In this document: one piece after another, positions 11,337 through 20,817 of the stretch
Numbering within the stretch: the stretch's first letter is position 1
Layout: the number at the start of each line of letters is the position of its first letter
NCBI GenBank assembly: GCA_039720395.1
Contig: CM077821.1
Span: forward strand, 434,001-498,000
Direction of reading: 5' to 3'
DNA from: Liquidambar formosana
Taxonomy: Eukaryota; Streptophyta; Magnoliopsida; Saxifragales; Altingiaceae
DNA: 64,000 nucleotides
The notes under the pieces: generated by a model
The model's input: only the letters and a program-made list of their open reading frames with translations
Database searches by the model: none
What the model was told of the DNA's origin: nothing
Made by a program: the position numbers and the translations under genes

Positions 11337-14300
11337 CTAATCACTCCAATCATAATCTGAACCATAATCTGAACCACAAATAAAGAAAGAAAAGATAATT
11401 AGCAGGCAATCAAGGAAAATCCCTCTTGCAATGAGAAAATAGTAATTCAATAGAAAATTGAGATATACCAAGCCCTAGTTTCCCCCACGCACTGTCGTCT
11501 ATTTTCCTGCGCAGTGTCTCCAATAATACTTCTTTTGTCCTCCCCCTTGCCTTGGTTGATTCTCGAAGTATATTTATGTTCGGAATATCGAGTGAATTTT
11601 CAATCAACTCACATCTAGAAATGTCCAACAACGTTAAGGATTTCGATTCCTCAAGTCCCACGATTGATCTTAGTTCCACACATTCAAAAGCTACAAACTT
11701 TTTTAATCTTTTTAGGTTTGACAAATCAGGTGATTTCTCAATTTTGCATGCAGCAATGTCCAACACTTCCAAGGATTCCAGTTCCTCAAATCCATGGATC
11801 GCATTTAAATTCTCCCAACCACGGATTATTAATTCCCTTAGTTTTCTCAGATTTGACAGATCCAGTACCCCTTCCAGTGATGTGCAGTAGGACATGTCCA
11901 GTACCTCCAAGGATTTCAAAAAGCTTAGGCCCTTAACCTCAGCTAAATTCTGGCATTTCAAAAGGTATAGTGCTTCTAGCATTCTCAAGTTTGATATATC
12001 TGGCAATCTTTGTAGGGATTTACATCTTGATATCAACAAGTACCTTAAAGATTCCAGCTTTTCAAGCCCGTCAAGCATAGCTAGCTTTCCACAACCTCTT
12101 ATGGTTAAACTTGTCAACGATTTAAATTTCCCAAGGCCTTCAACGTGCATTAGCTTAGAGCACCCATCAACAAGTAAGGTTGACATATTTTTCAAATTTG
12201 AGAGATCCGGTAATCTTTCCATTGATTTACTGTTGGAAATTTGTAGTTCGAATAAACTTGAAGGAAGCCCCTGAATATATTGAAGATTCCTGGAACATAC
12301 AATGAGTTTCTTGAGCCGAGGAAGGTCGCCAATCTCTGCTGGTAAGGTGCTAATGCTGTCGGTATGGTCCAATTTCAAGATCTCCAATTCGGATAATTTC
12401 TCAATATCTCTAGGAATTTTCACCAGATTATGACAATCGAAAAGTTCCAACTCCTTTAAACTCTTCAGTTTGGAGAGACTTGGGAATGTCTTCATTGATT
12501 CGCATGTGACACGTAGACTCTTTAAACTAGAGGGAAGCTCTGGCAGCAATTGAAGCTCTCCGTAGCTTAGATCAAGGGTTTGGAGTCTAGTAAGCTCACA
12601 AAAGCTCCTTGGTAGGCTAGAAATTTTGGTCCAATATAAGTTCAAGATTCTCAGAGAGGATGGTCTCTTAAGATCAGGAAATTTACCTCGCAATTCAAGA
12701 CAACTTGAGGCATCTATCTCTTCAAGCCTCTCTAAATTTCCAATAGCATCAGGCAACTCTGTTATGGAAGACGCTGAAATGTCAAGCACTCTCAAGCTTG
12801 TTACATTCCCAATCGATGAGTCAATTTTAACGAATCCTCGACAATATTTAAGAATCAACATCTCCAAAGCTGCAAATGTGGAAAAGTCGGGAATTTCGAT
12901 GGAGCCAGAACAACTCGTGAGATTCAGAACTTTCAAATTTTTCTCTGTCGGTTAAACAAAGAAAAATAAATAAAAATCAATTTCCAACAAGTATATGATG
13001 TGACAATATAAACAAAAGTATTCGTGAGATTTTCTATGAGACCTTGATTTGATTCCACGATTCCCTCTTGTCTCTGAAGCTTCTCCCTGATAGATCAAGA
13101 ATGACTAAATTCTCTAGATTAAAATTGGTTACCCCATAACGGCACAAGAAGCCGTGCCATTTAAGCCATCTTAATTTTGGAAAAAAATGTTTTAAATCTC
13201 CAACATCTGTTTTATCTCCAGAAAAAATTCCTTCATCCACTTGGAGATACCTCAGATTTTTTAGCAGCCCAAATTCTTTCTTTGGAAAAGGAAAATAAGA
13301 CTCCATAAAGAGAGCAGACTCAATACGGAGGGCTTCAACCTTGAATGCTTCATCATTTTGGGTTTCCTGCCAATAGAAAACCTTCAAATAAATACACTCC
13401 GTACAATATTTAGGGAGTTCGAACAAGAAGACCGTATGAAACTATGATGTTAGTACAAATATTATCTTCACCTTTTCTCCTTCCGAGAAAATATTAAGGA
13501 TTTTGGAGTATTTTAGTATCATGTGTGAAAAGGACATAAGAATGATTTGTTTTCATCTTTCATCTTTGGAAGAAAATATTAAGGATTATTTTCTATCTAT
13601 CAAGCAATTTTATATTATCGTTGTGGTAAATTACGAGAAACCTCCTCATGTTTTGCCATTTAAAACATAATTCCCCTAAAAAAAAATGGTTGCAGTATCT
13701 CCTAAACAACTTACAAATTTAGCAATTAACACCAGTGGTAATTACTTATTATGGAATTAAAAAGAAAAACCTCATGTGACCACCGTTAACTTGGCGAAAA
13801 ATAATTAACAGTGTTACTAATTGTTAAATTTATAAGCTGTTTGGGAGGATATTACAACCATTTTTTCTTAGAGGGTCATTTGAAAAATAGCAAACATCAG
13901 TGGGATTCTTCTAATTTACCTTTATTTTAAAATTGGTTTACATTCAAAGAACATTAAAGTAGAGTAGAACTTTAACCTACCCCAACCCTATCCCCACCTT
14001 TACCACCTGAGCTAGGGGTAAGGGCTTCTATCCTGGTAAGTATGTTTATAGGGATTTTAATTCCTTTTTCTTCTTCCTTTTTCTTTCTTTTTTTCCCCCC
14101 TTTCAAATGGAATATAAATAAATAAAATTATGTGGAAAAAATAGGGCTTTTAGCCTTAAAAATGCAACTGTGCCCACATGCTACAAGAGTTGCTACACCA
14201 GTATGTAAAGCCTTCTGTAAAATATTTTTCTTTGTAAAGCATTTTATTTTGTAACTACATGAATGAGGAAGTAAGAAAAACGCAAAATAAGGAAAGTAAA

Positions 14301-16233
14301 ATTCATGATGCACTCGGATCTTACCTTACATCTCTCCATTGTCTTCAAGGCATCTTCACGAGACCACACCCTACTACGCTTCCACGGCTCATCAAAATTT
14401 TCATGACGGATGATATCTCTACCTAGGTCTCTCAGTTGATCATGCATCCATAACACATTATTATCTCTAATTTTAACCAGAGACCTTAGAACAAGGACAT
14501 CAATCCCATCTGCTGGATAAAACTTACAGACATCCCACATGTAAAAAGCAACACGTTTGTCCTCTCCAATGAAGAAACATGCAATATCAAGAAAGATCTG
14601 TTGTTGTCCACGATTTAATGTATCATAACTTATTTTCAACTTTTTCTGGACATCCTCATGCGGTATTTCTTCCAACATCTCCAAGATACCTGGCCAGTTC
14701 GATATCTCCTTATCACATAAATACGATCCTATAACCTCAATAGCCAAAGGAAGCCCTGCAGCAATGTTTGCAAATTTTCTAGAGAGAGTGTCATATTCTT
14801 CTGGAGGAAAGTCTCCCCTAAAGGCATGCTTGCTAAATAGTTGAAGAGAATGGTTAGATTCCATCGGCGGAGGTTCGTAAGTGCTATCTACTACAATCTG
14901 ATTTAGAACATGTTTGTCTCTTGTTGTCACTATGATCCTACTCCCTGAAGCAAACCACTTACGCTTTCCTGCAAGCTTATCAAATTGATCAAAGGTATCA
15001 ACATCGTCAAGAACAATGAGAACTTTTCTTGTGCAAACTCTATTTTTAATTACGTAGAGTCCTTCATTATCATTAACAATTTTGTACCAGTGTTCTGTTT
15101 TTAGGATCGTAGAGCAAAGTTCATTTTGCAAATCAACAAGACCATTTTGACGTTGTGACTTTTCTCGAACATTTTCGAGGAAGCAACATCCTTCAAAGTG
15201 ATCAGAGAGTCGGTTGAAGACAACCTTGGCGATAGTGGTTTTTCCAATACCACCCATGCCATGGATTCCAACAATCTGAACACCACTAGAGTAAACATTT
15301 AAATGACTCATCATTTCTTCTACGTGACGATCAATTCCAAGCAAGTTCTCAGGTACATTAATGTAATTCTTCTTCAACTCTATCAAAACCTTTAAAGTAA
15401 CCTGACTTGCTAGTTCTCCTTGAAGCCTGCCAAACATAATTGATTCCAAAGTGAAAAACACATCAAATCATAATGCCTAGAAACTTAATAATTAAAATTT
15501 AATGCTTACAAACTTTGGGCAAATTGGATCATATTATAAAATAGGGGGTTTAGCAAGAGCGATCGAATTACCCATTAGTTTCTTTCTTCAATTCCAATCC
15601 CTTCAGTTCTCCAACCTTTTTGAGAGCTTTCTTCCATTCCTGGACAATCTTTTCATCCTCCTTGTGTTGGTCAACGGCCTTATAACTTCCCGTTTGATTT
15701 CGCACATCTGATGGGTCGACATTGAAGAAAATAGGGAAAATCTTTTGTCCCATAGTTTCCAGACACTCGACCATCTGGGAGAGCTCACGCAGGCACCATT
15801 TACTAGAAGCATAATTCCTGGAGAAGATTGGGATGGAGATTTGCGATTCCTTGATTGCTTTGAGAAGCTCCGAGCTGATCTTTTCTCCTATGCGAAGCTC
15901 ATTATCGTCCCTGAAGGTGTGAATTCTCGCACCGACAAGAGAGGTGTAAAGGAAATCGGTGAAGGTGTTACGAGTGTCTTTGCCATAGAAACTCAGGAAG
16001 ACTTCGTATTCCCCTACTAAGGCGAAGGGGGAGGCCGAGGCAGAGGCGCAAGCAGAGGCAGAGGAGGCAGAGGCGGAGACGGAGGCAGAGAAGGAAGAAT
16101 CGTTGCCAGCAGTGACCGCGGTCGCACTTGGTATGTGCCTCTCCTTCATCAACTTACGAAACACAAACAAGGAAAGAAGAATTGCAACAATTGTCACAAG
16201 ACGAGGTAACCAGAACCACCACTGGGTGAACAT
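11337..16233 (-). CDS. TIR-NBS-LRR disease-resistance protein, apparently complete, five exons
   Basis: Intracellular immune receptor of the TNL class. Exons inferred from phase-consistent GT-AG sites: 16233-15572, 15426-14325, 13366-13043, 12942-11469, 11356-11337 (about 1193 aa). The ATG at 16233 is the first in frame. Residues 5-26 are hydrophobic (WWFWLPRLVTIVAILLSLFV), a likely membrane anchor. Residues 47-73 are a Ser/Ala linker and the TIR starts near 75 (EYEVFLSFYGKDTRNTF; catalytic Glu in KWCLRELSQM). NB-ARC motifs are all present: GMGGIGKTT (about 277-285), KVLIVLDDVD, GSRIIVTTRD, AAGLPLAIEV, FLDIACFF and MHD (about 548-550). LRRs fill exons 3 and 4. No stop or frameshift was seen. 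A Tat retrotransposon sits 438 bp upstream and could alter expression. The last exon has two candidate acceptors, so its exact C-terminus is uncertain. Confidence 0.9.
16022..16105 (-). repeat. Purine-rich GCX/GAG micro-repeat coding the Ser/Ala linker of the TNL
   Basis: Imperfect repeats of gaggcagaggcg on the plus strand encode SASVSASASSASACASASAS in the TNL, between the membrane segment and the TIR. The repeat is likely to vary in length by replication slippage. The TIR exons at 4714 and 57611 have only a short version (NASSASAYASG). Confidence 0.7.
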
Positions 16234-16670
16234 TTCCACAGGACAGTAGTGCTCCTCCTTCTTCGTCGTCGTAATTCAGTATGGCCTTCAGACAGGCTTT
16301 GAAGATTCAGATTCTGATTCAGATGAAGTCGCAAAACAAGCAAACCTTGTTTCCTTCGACACAAATAAAGCCTCTTTCTCTCTCCGTCCTTTTTACTTCC
16401 ACCAAATTTAGCAGTAGATTTCGTGGAAACAGCCGGGAAAAAGCTTTATCAATGTGAACTCATGACAATTGCTTAGAGATTCCATTGAATAATTCCTCTC
16501 TCTCTCTCTCCTGAAACTAACAAGAAACGTCTGGTGGCGGGAAGATTACGCTACAAACTTTTGCAGACGTTTCCACCGACGATGACGGTAATCGTACGTC
16601 TAGGATTTTTCAATTATTTGATTTTCCGTCATTCCGTCTAAACAATCTCTATCCGTCTATCAGGAAAAAA
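16234..16670 (-). promoter_or_regulatory. Residual native 5' flank of the intact TNL
   Basis: All that remains of the native upstream region between the start codon and the Tat insertion. The stretch 16285-16450 is conserved with TNL 5' flanks at about 7390-7620, 32440-32540 and 60110-60290 (TTTGAAGATTC, TCACGAGAC/GTCGCAAAAC, AGATTTCRTGGAAACA). I see no strong TATA box on the minus strand. Sequence formerly further upstream now lies beyond 28485. Confidence 0.55.
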
Positions 16671-16675
16671 CATAC
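16671..16675. repeat. Target-site duplication CATAC, left side
   Basis: The 5-bp direct repeat immediately outside the TG of the 3' LTR is identical to 28480-28484, immediately outside the CA of the other LTR. It fixes the insertion boundary 438 bp upstream of the TNL ATG. Confidence 0.9.
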
Positions 16676-17490
16676 TGTTCGCACTAAAAACTGGGTTCTG
16701 AGGCCGATGGATTTTTGCGGGCGTGCCAGGGCCAAGTTCAGCCCGAAGTTGTGCGTACACAACCCCTTATGAATTGTGAATGGATTGTCAGGCGATTGCA
16801 AAAGGAAAAGGAGTTTTTCCTTTAAAGTTCTGGCGTGAATGTCACAAAAAGAAACAAGAAAACATGTAAATATCAAATTTAAATGAAAAGAGTTGAGAAC
16901 ACATTACCAGCCATGATTTGAAAATGAAATCCACAAAACTTGAATTCCAAATACGAACCACAAGTAATTACAGCACAAGATTGTTTACAAGATTTGAAAA
17001 GAAACTGATTACAAGAAAGTATTTGAAAGCTTGTCTAATTAAAACTACTCCTATGTTTGATAGATCCTGAGAAGGATTGGTGGTTGTGGAACCCCCATTA
17101 CATCTTCAATTCTGCAATTTATAGTGCAGCAGCTAATTCCAACTGACTAGAAGTTATCAGCAGTTTTTCCCCGGCCTGCAAATTCGCCTCAACCTCCACG
17201 ATGATAAAACAGTTTTTTGGTCAACCTGTAATAGCATGCCATATGTCCACAATTCGTTGAAAACCGCCATCTCTATGTTTGCAAACATAGTCCAGGTGCT
17301 CCCTTTTTTTACAACCGCTACTCCATTACTTCTTCCACGATGATCACTCTATCACTTGACCGCTCTAAAAAACCCCATTGCCATGTGTCCACAATTCGTT
17401 GGCCAAAGACCCAACAAATCAGCAAAGAATTTTAATGTTAATGAGCCAATAATATTTCACCCCGCTGAAAACCGATTTTTGAAGGAAACA
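16676..17490 (-). repeat. 3' LTR of the Tat element
   Basis: 815 bp, identical to 27665-28479 except for two transitions (near 16938, A versus G; near 17306, T versus C). On the minus strand a TATA-box-like CTATAAAT lies at 17124-17117. The LTR promoter would therefore fire toward the TNL about 0.9 kb downstream. Confidence 0.92.
17117..17124 (-). promoter_or_regulatory. Putative TATA box in the 3' LTR pointing at the TNL
   Basis: CTATAAAT on the minus strand; the same sequence occurs in the 5' LTR at about 28106-28113, where it would drive the element. Here it faces the TNL start codon at 16233. This is motif evidence only. Confidence 0.45.
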
Positions 17491-17502
17491 CTTTGCCCCC
17501 TT
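17491..17502 (-). other. Polypurine tract next to the 3' LTR
   Basis: On the minus strand AAGGGGGCAAAG directly abuts the 3' LTR start (TGTTTCC). This is the expected plus-strand priming site of an LTR retrotransposon. Confidence 0.7.
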
Positions 17503-17578
17503 ATCACTCCTTTTTTTTGAAACTCGGATTTGAAAAGATTTGAAAACAACTGAGTGATAAAACCCCCTGGGATTATGA

Positions 17579-17640
17579 CCAATCACCGAAGAGGTTTACT
17601 CCTTCCCAAAAACGGACAACTTACCTCATAAATGCTCAGT
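17579..17640 (+). promoter_or_regulatory. Candidate core promoter of the antisense PMD gene
   Basis: A CCAAT motif (17579-17583) is followed by a weak TATA-like TCATAAATGC (17627-17636), 124-181 bases before the ATG at 17760. The start context AACAACAACCATGGCG has A at -3 and G at +4, favourable for plant translation. Motif evidence only; the adjacent LTR may supply the enhancer. Confidence 0.3.
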
Positions 17641-17759
17641 CATCATTACTGATACGTTTCCAACACAGCAGCTGTCCATCACCATAACTTCAGCTTTTCT
17701 TCCTTCCTTCATCCTTACCTTGAACGAAACCCATTACCATCATTGACAGAACAACAACC

Positions 17760-20709
17760 ATGGCGAGAAGCAAAACCAGTTCTCCCTCTTCTTCAAAGTC
17801 TACACAGTCCTCAAAAGACAGCCAGAACCGAGACAAAATCAGTCCAGCTCTCTCCATTATTGCGAGTCTTCCAAAGAAAAATGTCTCAACACAGGTAATT
17901 TCCTCCTCTGACTCCATATGCCCCTGTCTTCTGCAATCTTCTTTTCCCCCATCTTTAGAACCATATTTTCCTTTACCAGACCAAGAAACCTTAATGCTAT
18001 ATGCCCCAAACCTCAACTGGGTTTCTTGGATGAAAGATAAATCAAATCGAACATGGCCTAATGCTTCCAAAGATTGGATCGAATGGATGGATTTTTTAGA
18101 ACCCACTTATGGTCATGTTTGGAAAACTGTTGGAATATATGATTTCCTTCAACTGTGTAGACATACCTTAACAATGGACAAACCCCTCCTTGCAGCTGCG
18201 TTTTGTTTCTGGTCTGTGTCATCAAATTGTTTCTTTTTCCCCTGTGGTCCAATGACCCCCACTATTTTTGACATATGCTCCCTGACCGGTCTTCCATGTA
18301 TTGGAGACATTCCCAGTGCTGCATATTCTTGGACGGACACTAAAATAAAATTTAAAGAAAAAGCAGCTTCAGTTGCCTAGGGAAGTTATATCTCCATTGA
18401 GCATGACAGGTCCAAACCTGCTAGTAACCAAGAACATTGTGCCTTTTTGTTGATGTGGCTCTGTCGATTTGTCACCTGTTGTTCCTCTGGCCAAATGACT
18501 CAAGAATACCATAGGATTGCAGTTGCGTTAGCTTCAGGCCGTAAACTGGCCTTAGCTCCATATCTTCTAGCTCACCTTTACCGTGGTCTTTTCGATGTTA
18601 CCAAAGAGAACCTCAAAGTCGTAGGTGGAACATTTTGGATCCTACAACTTTGGCTTTATGAATATTTTCCAGAAAAGTTTCAATTCCAGTCTAAAAGCAC
18701 CAAACTCTCTTGTTATGGCCAAAAATGGATCAATCAACAACCCACATTGGCCTCTTTTCAAGAATACTTTTCTTTTTTCTATGAACTGGACATTAATCGG
18801 CCAGACAACTTGTTCTTTCCATTCGGTGCTCGACAATTTGGGCCGGATTGGTATACTGAAGAAGTTAACAACAGCCTTCAAAAAGAAATTTGGGGTTCAT
18901 ACCTGATTATGAGAGACTTACACTTCGCCGGAAACTTTGAGAACAGGTTTCTCAAATGCGGAGTTGAAATATATTCCCCAAACCTCGTATGCAGGCAATT
19001 TGGATTCACTCAACATCTTCCCATTCCCTCTCACATTTATTCCAAAAACTTTCCCCCCACCAACAGAGTCATTCTTAAAAAACCTGATCAAATCTCCGAA
19101 CTTAATTCGGCCTATCTACAAAAACTGTCCTCTTTTGATTTCAACGGCCTGCATAACCTTCCAAAAGCCACTGCTACCTTCAGAGAATGGTGGAAAAAAT
19201 GCTTTGAAATTGTGAACACAGATACAAAAGAAGCTTTTCTTGAAAGGCTCTCTCCACCTTCGACCATGAAACCAAAGAAATTGGGGGCAAACCCTTCGGC
19301 CAGTTCAACTCAGCCGAAGAAAGAGAAGAAATCTAAAGGTAATATTTTAAACACACTCAGGCCCTCAAAAATATGAAAATTATTATACTTAAGACTCTGG
19401 AAACATGACAGAATATAAGGTATCTGAGGCCTTTTAAAAGATAAAGATTGACCATCAAACAGTTTGTTATATGAGATGGGCCAAAAAGAAACTTTGAAAC
19501 CAAACATCTAGTGACCCAACCTCATATCCCAAGCCGTTCGACAAACATACCTTCTTCAAGTCAAACTTTAACTATCTTTGATTGTCTGACTTCACAAGAT
19601 TATTTTTCTTCACAGTGATTGCACAACCTCTACCGTCAGGAGAAACTCTATCAGAAGAAGAATCAACTGAGAGCACTCCACCACCTCCACCAAAAGAAAA
19701 ACTTCCCCCACGGCCTAAAGTCCCCAGAAAGACTCAAATTCCAGCAAAACGGCCTCTTGGAACCAGATCTTCTAGCAGGCTTAATCCTCTACCAACTTCA
19801 AGTGGAAGTCCTGACTCCAGTCAAGTGAAAATACTTAGCGAGAACATGGAAGCTTCAGGGTCTTCAGACTCTCCCTCCTCCAAGAAAGTGAAAATTGAGT
19901 TGCTTGAAGAAAAACTGCAACCTCCCAGCCCAATGGAAACTGAAAAAACAGCTCCGCTCCAAGACACTTCAGCAACAAGCCCCATTGACATTCCGGATGA
20001 TCTTGAAGAATGGTTTGCGGCACTAGAAGACATAGGGCCAGAGGCTGTATTGACGGAGAAAACTCCTGTTCCTGCTTCTGCTTCTTCAGATACGGAAATT
20101 GAAAAAGCTAAATACAGATTTCTGGAATTAATGGCTTTAAAACTTCCTGATCTTACTGCAGATTTGTTTGCTGAATTTGAATCTGTTGGCTCATTTCTTT
20201 CTTCAGTTGCAACTGAAGGCTCAGATCAAGAGAAAATTATTGCCATCATCACCAGTCTGAAGAAACTGATGGATGAATTCTCAGACACCACTTCCAAGAA
20301 AATCAAAGCAGAAAATAATCTCAAAGATAGGGAGAAAACCAAAGCCATGATGGAGTCTGCCAAGACTAAGATGTTAGCCGTTCAGAAAGAAGTTCAAGCA
20401 TTGTCTGCTAGTACCAAAACCAAATCTGCTGCCATTGAAGAGATTGATAGAGAAATCCTACAGCTTCAAGAGAGGAAAGATAAAATGGCCTCGGAACTGG
20501 ATGCTGAACTGGCCCAATTAAAGTCAAAGAAGAATGTTCAAGCTACGGAATTTGCTGCTGCAAGCAAACTAAAAGCTCCTTATCAAATCTCCAGTGCACA
20601 AGCTCCTGTTTGGGAAAAAGAAAAGAGAGATGCTGATGCCGAAATAGATCGGCTTCAGAAAAACTGGACTTCAGCTCAATCAAGCCTTCCTAAAGGCTTC
20701 TTTTCTTAG
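17760..20709 (+). CDS. Captured plant-mobile-domain (PMD) gene, antisense inside the Tat element
   Basis: Two-exon gene on the strand opposite to gag-pol. Exon 1 (17760-19338) encodes an aminotransferase-like plant mobile domain: LYAPNLNWVSWM, WIEWMDFLEP, TVGIYDFLQL, FCFWSVSSNCFFFPCGPMTP, LTGLPCIGD, then CAFLLMWLCRFVTC, LASGRKLALAPYLLAHLYRG and FWILQLWLYEYFP. An in-frame TAG at 18378-18380 interrupts the domain; I found no phase-preserving GT-AG pair that removes it. The intron 19339-19615 (AAAG|GTAATA ... TTCACAG) is phase 1 on both sides. Exon 2 (19616-20709) encodes a Pro/Ser-rich segment and a long coiled coil (about 20200-20690) with a basic-acidic heptad-like pattern. It ends tail-to-tail with integrase, 108 bp apart. 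PMD proteins (MAIN/MAIL1 family) act in silencing and development; the role here is unknown. Confidence 0.8.
19339..19615 (+). other. Intron of the antisense PMD gene
   Basis: 277 nt, AT-rich. GTAATATT is at the donor, and CTTCACAG at the acceptor is preceded by a T-rich tract. Exon 1 ends one base into a codon and exon 2 supplies the other two bases, so the frame is kept. In-frame stops on both sides of the junction without splicing support it as a real intron. Confidence 0.7.
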
Positions 20710-20817
20710 GCCGATCATTTCTTTATGTATTTTGCAGTTGCTTCTCTTTTGAACACTATGTTTTTTGCTTTATCGAAACTGCTTATTTAGAATTCAATCG
20801 GCCTTTACTTTCAATAA

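Noticed and set aside
11552..12955. Several plus-strand frames of 90-126 aa across the TNL LRR exon
   Set aside because: Antisense shadows of the LRR coding sequence; the same occurs at 50307-51215 over the pseudogene.
17895..17958. Possible intron in PMD exon 1 (CAG|GTAATT ... TTTAG)
   Set aside because: 64 nt long; splicing it leads to an early stop, while the unspliced frame continues into the PMD domain.
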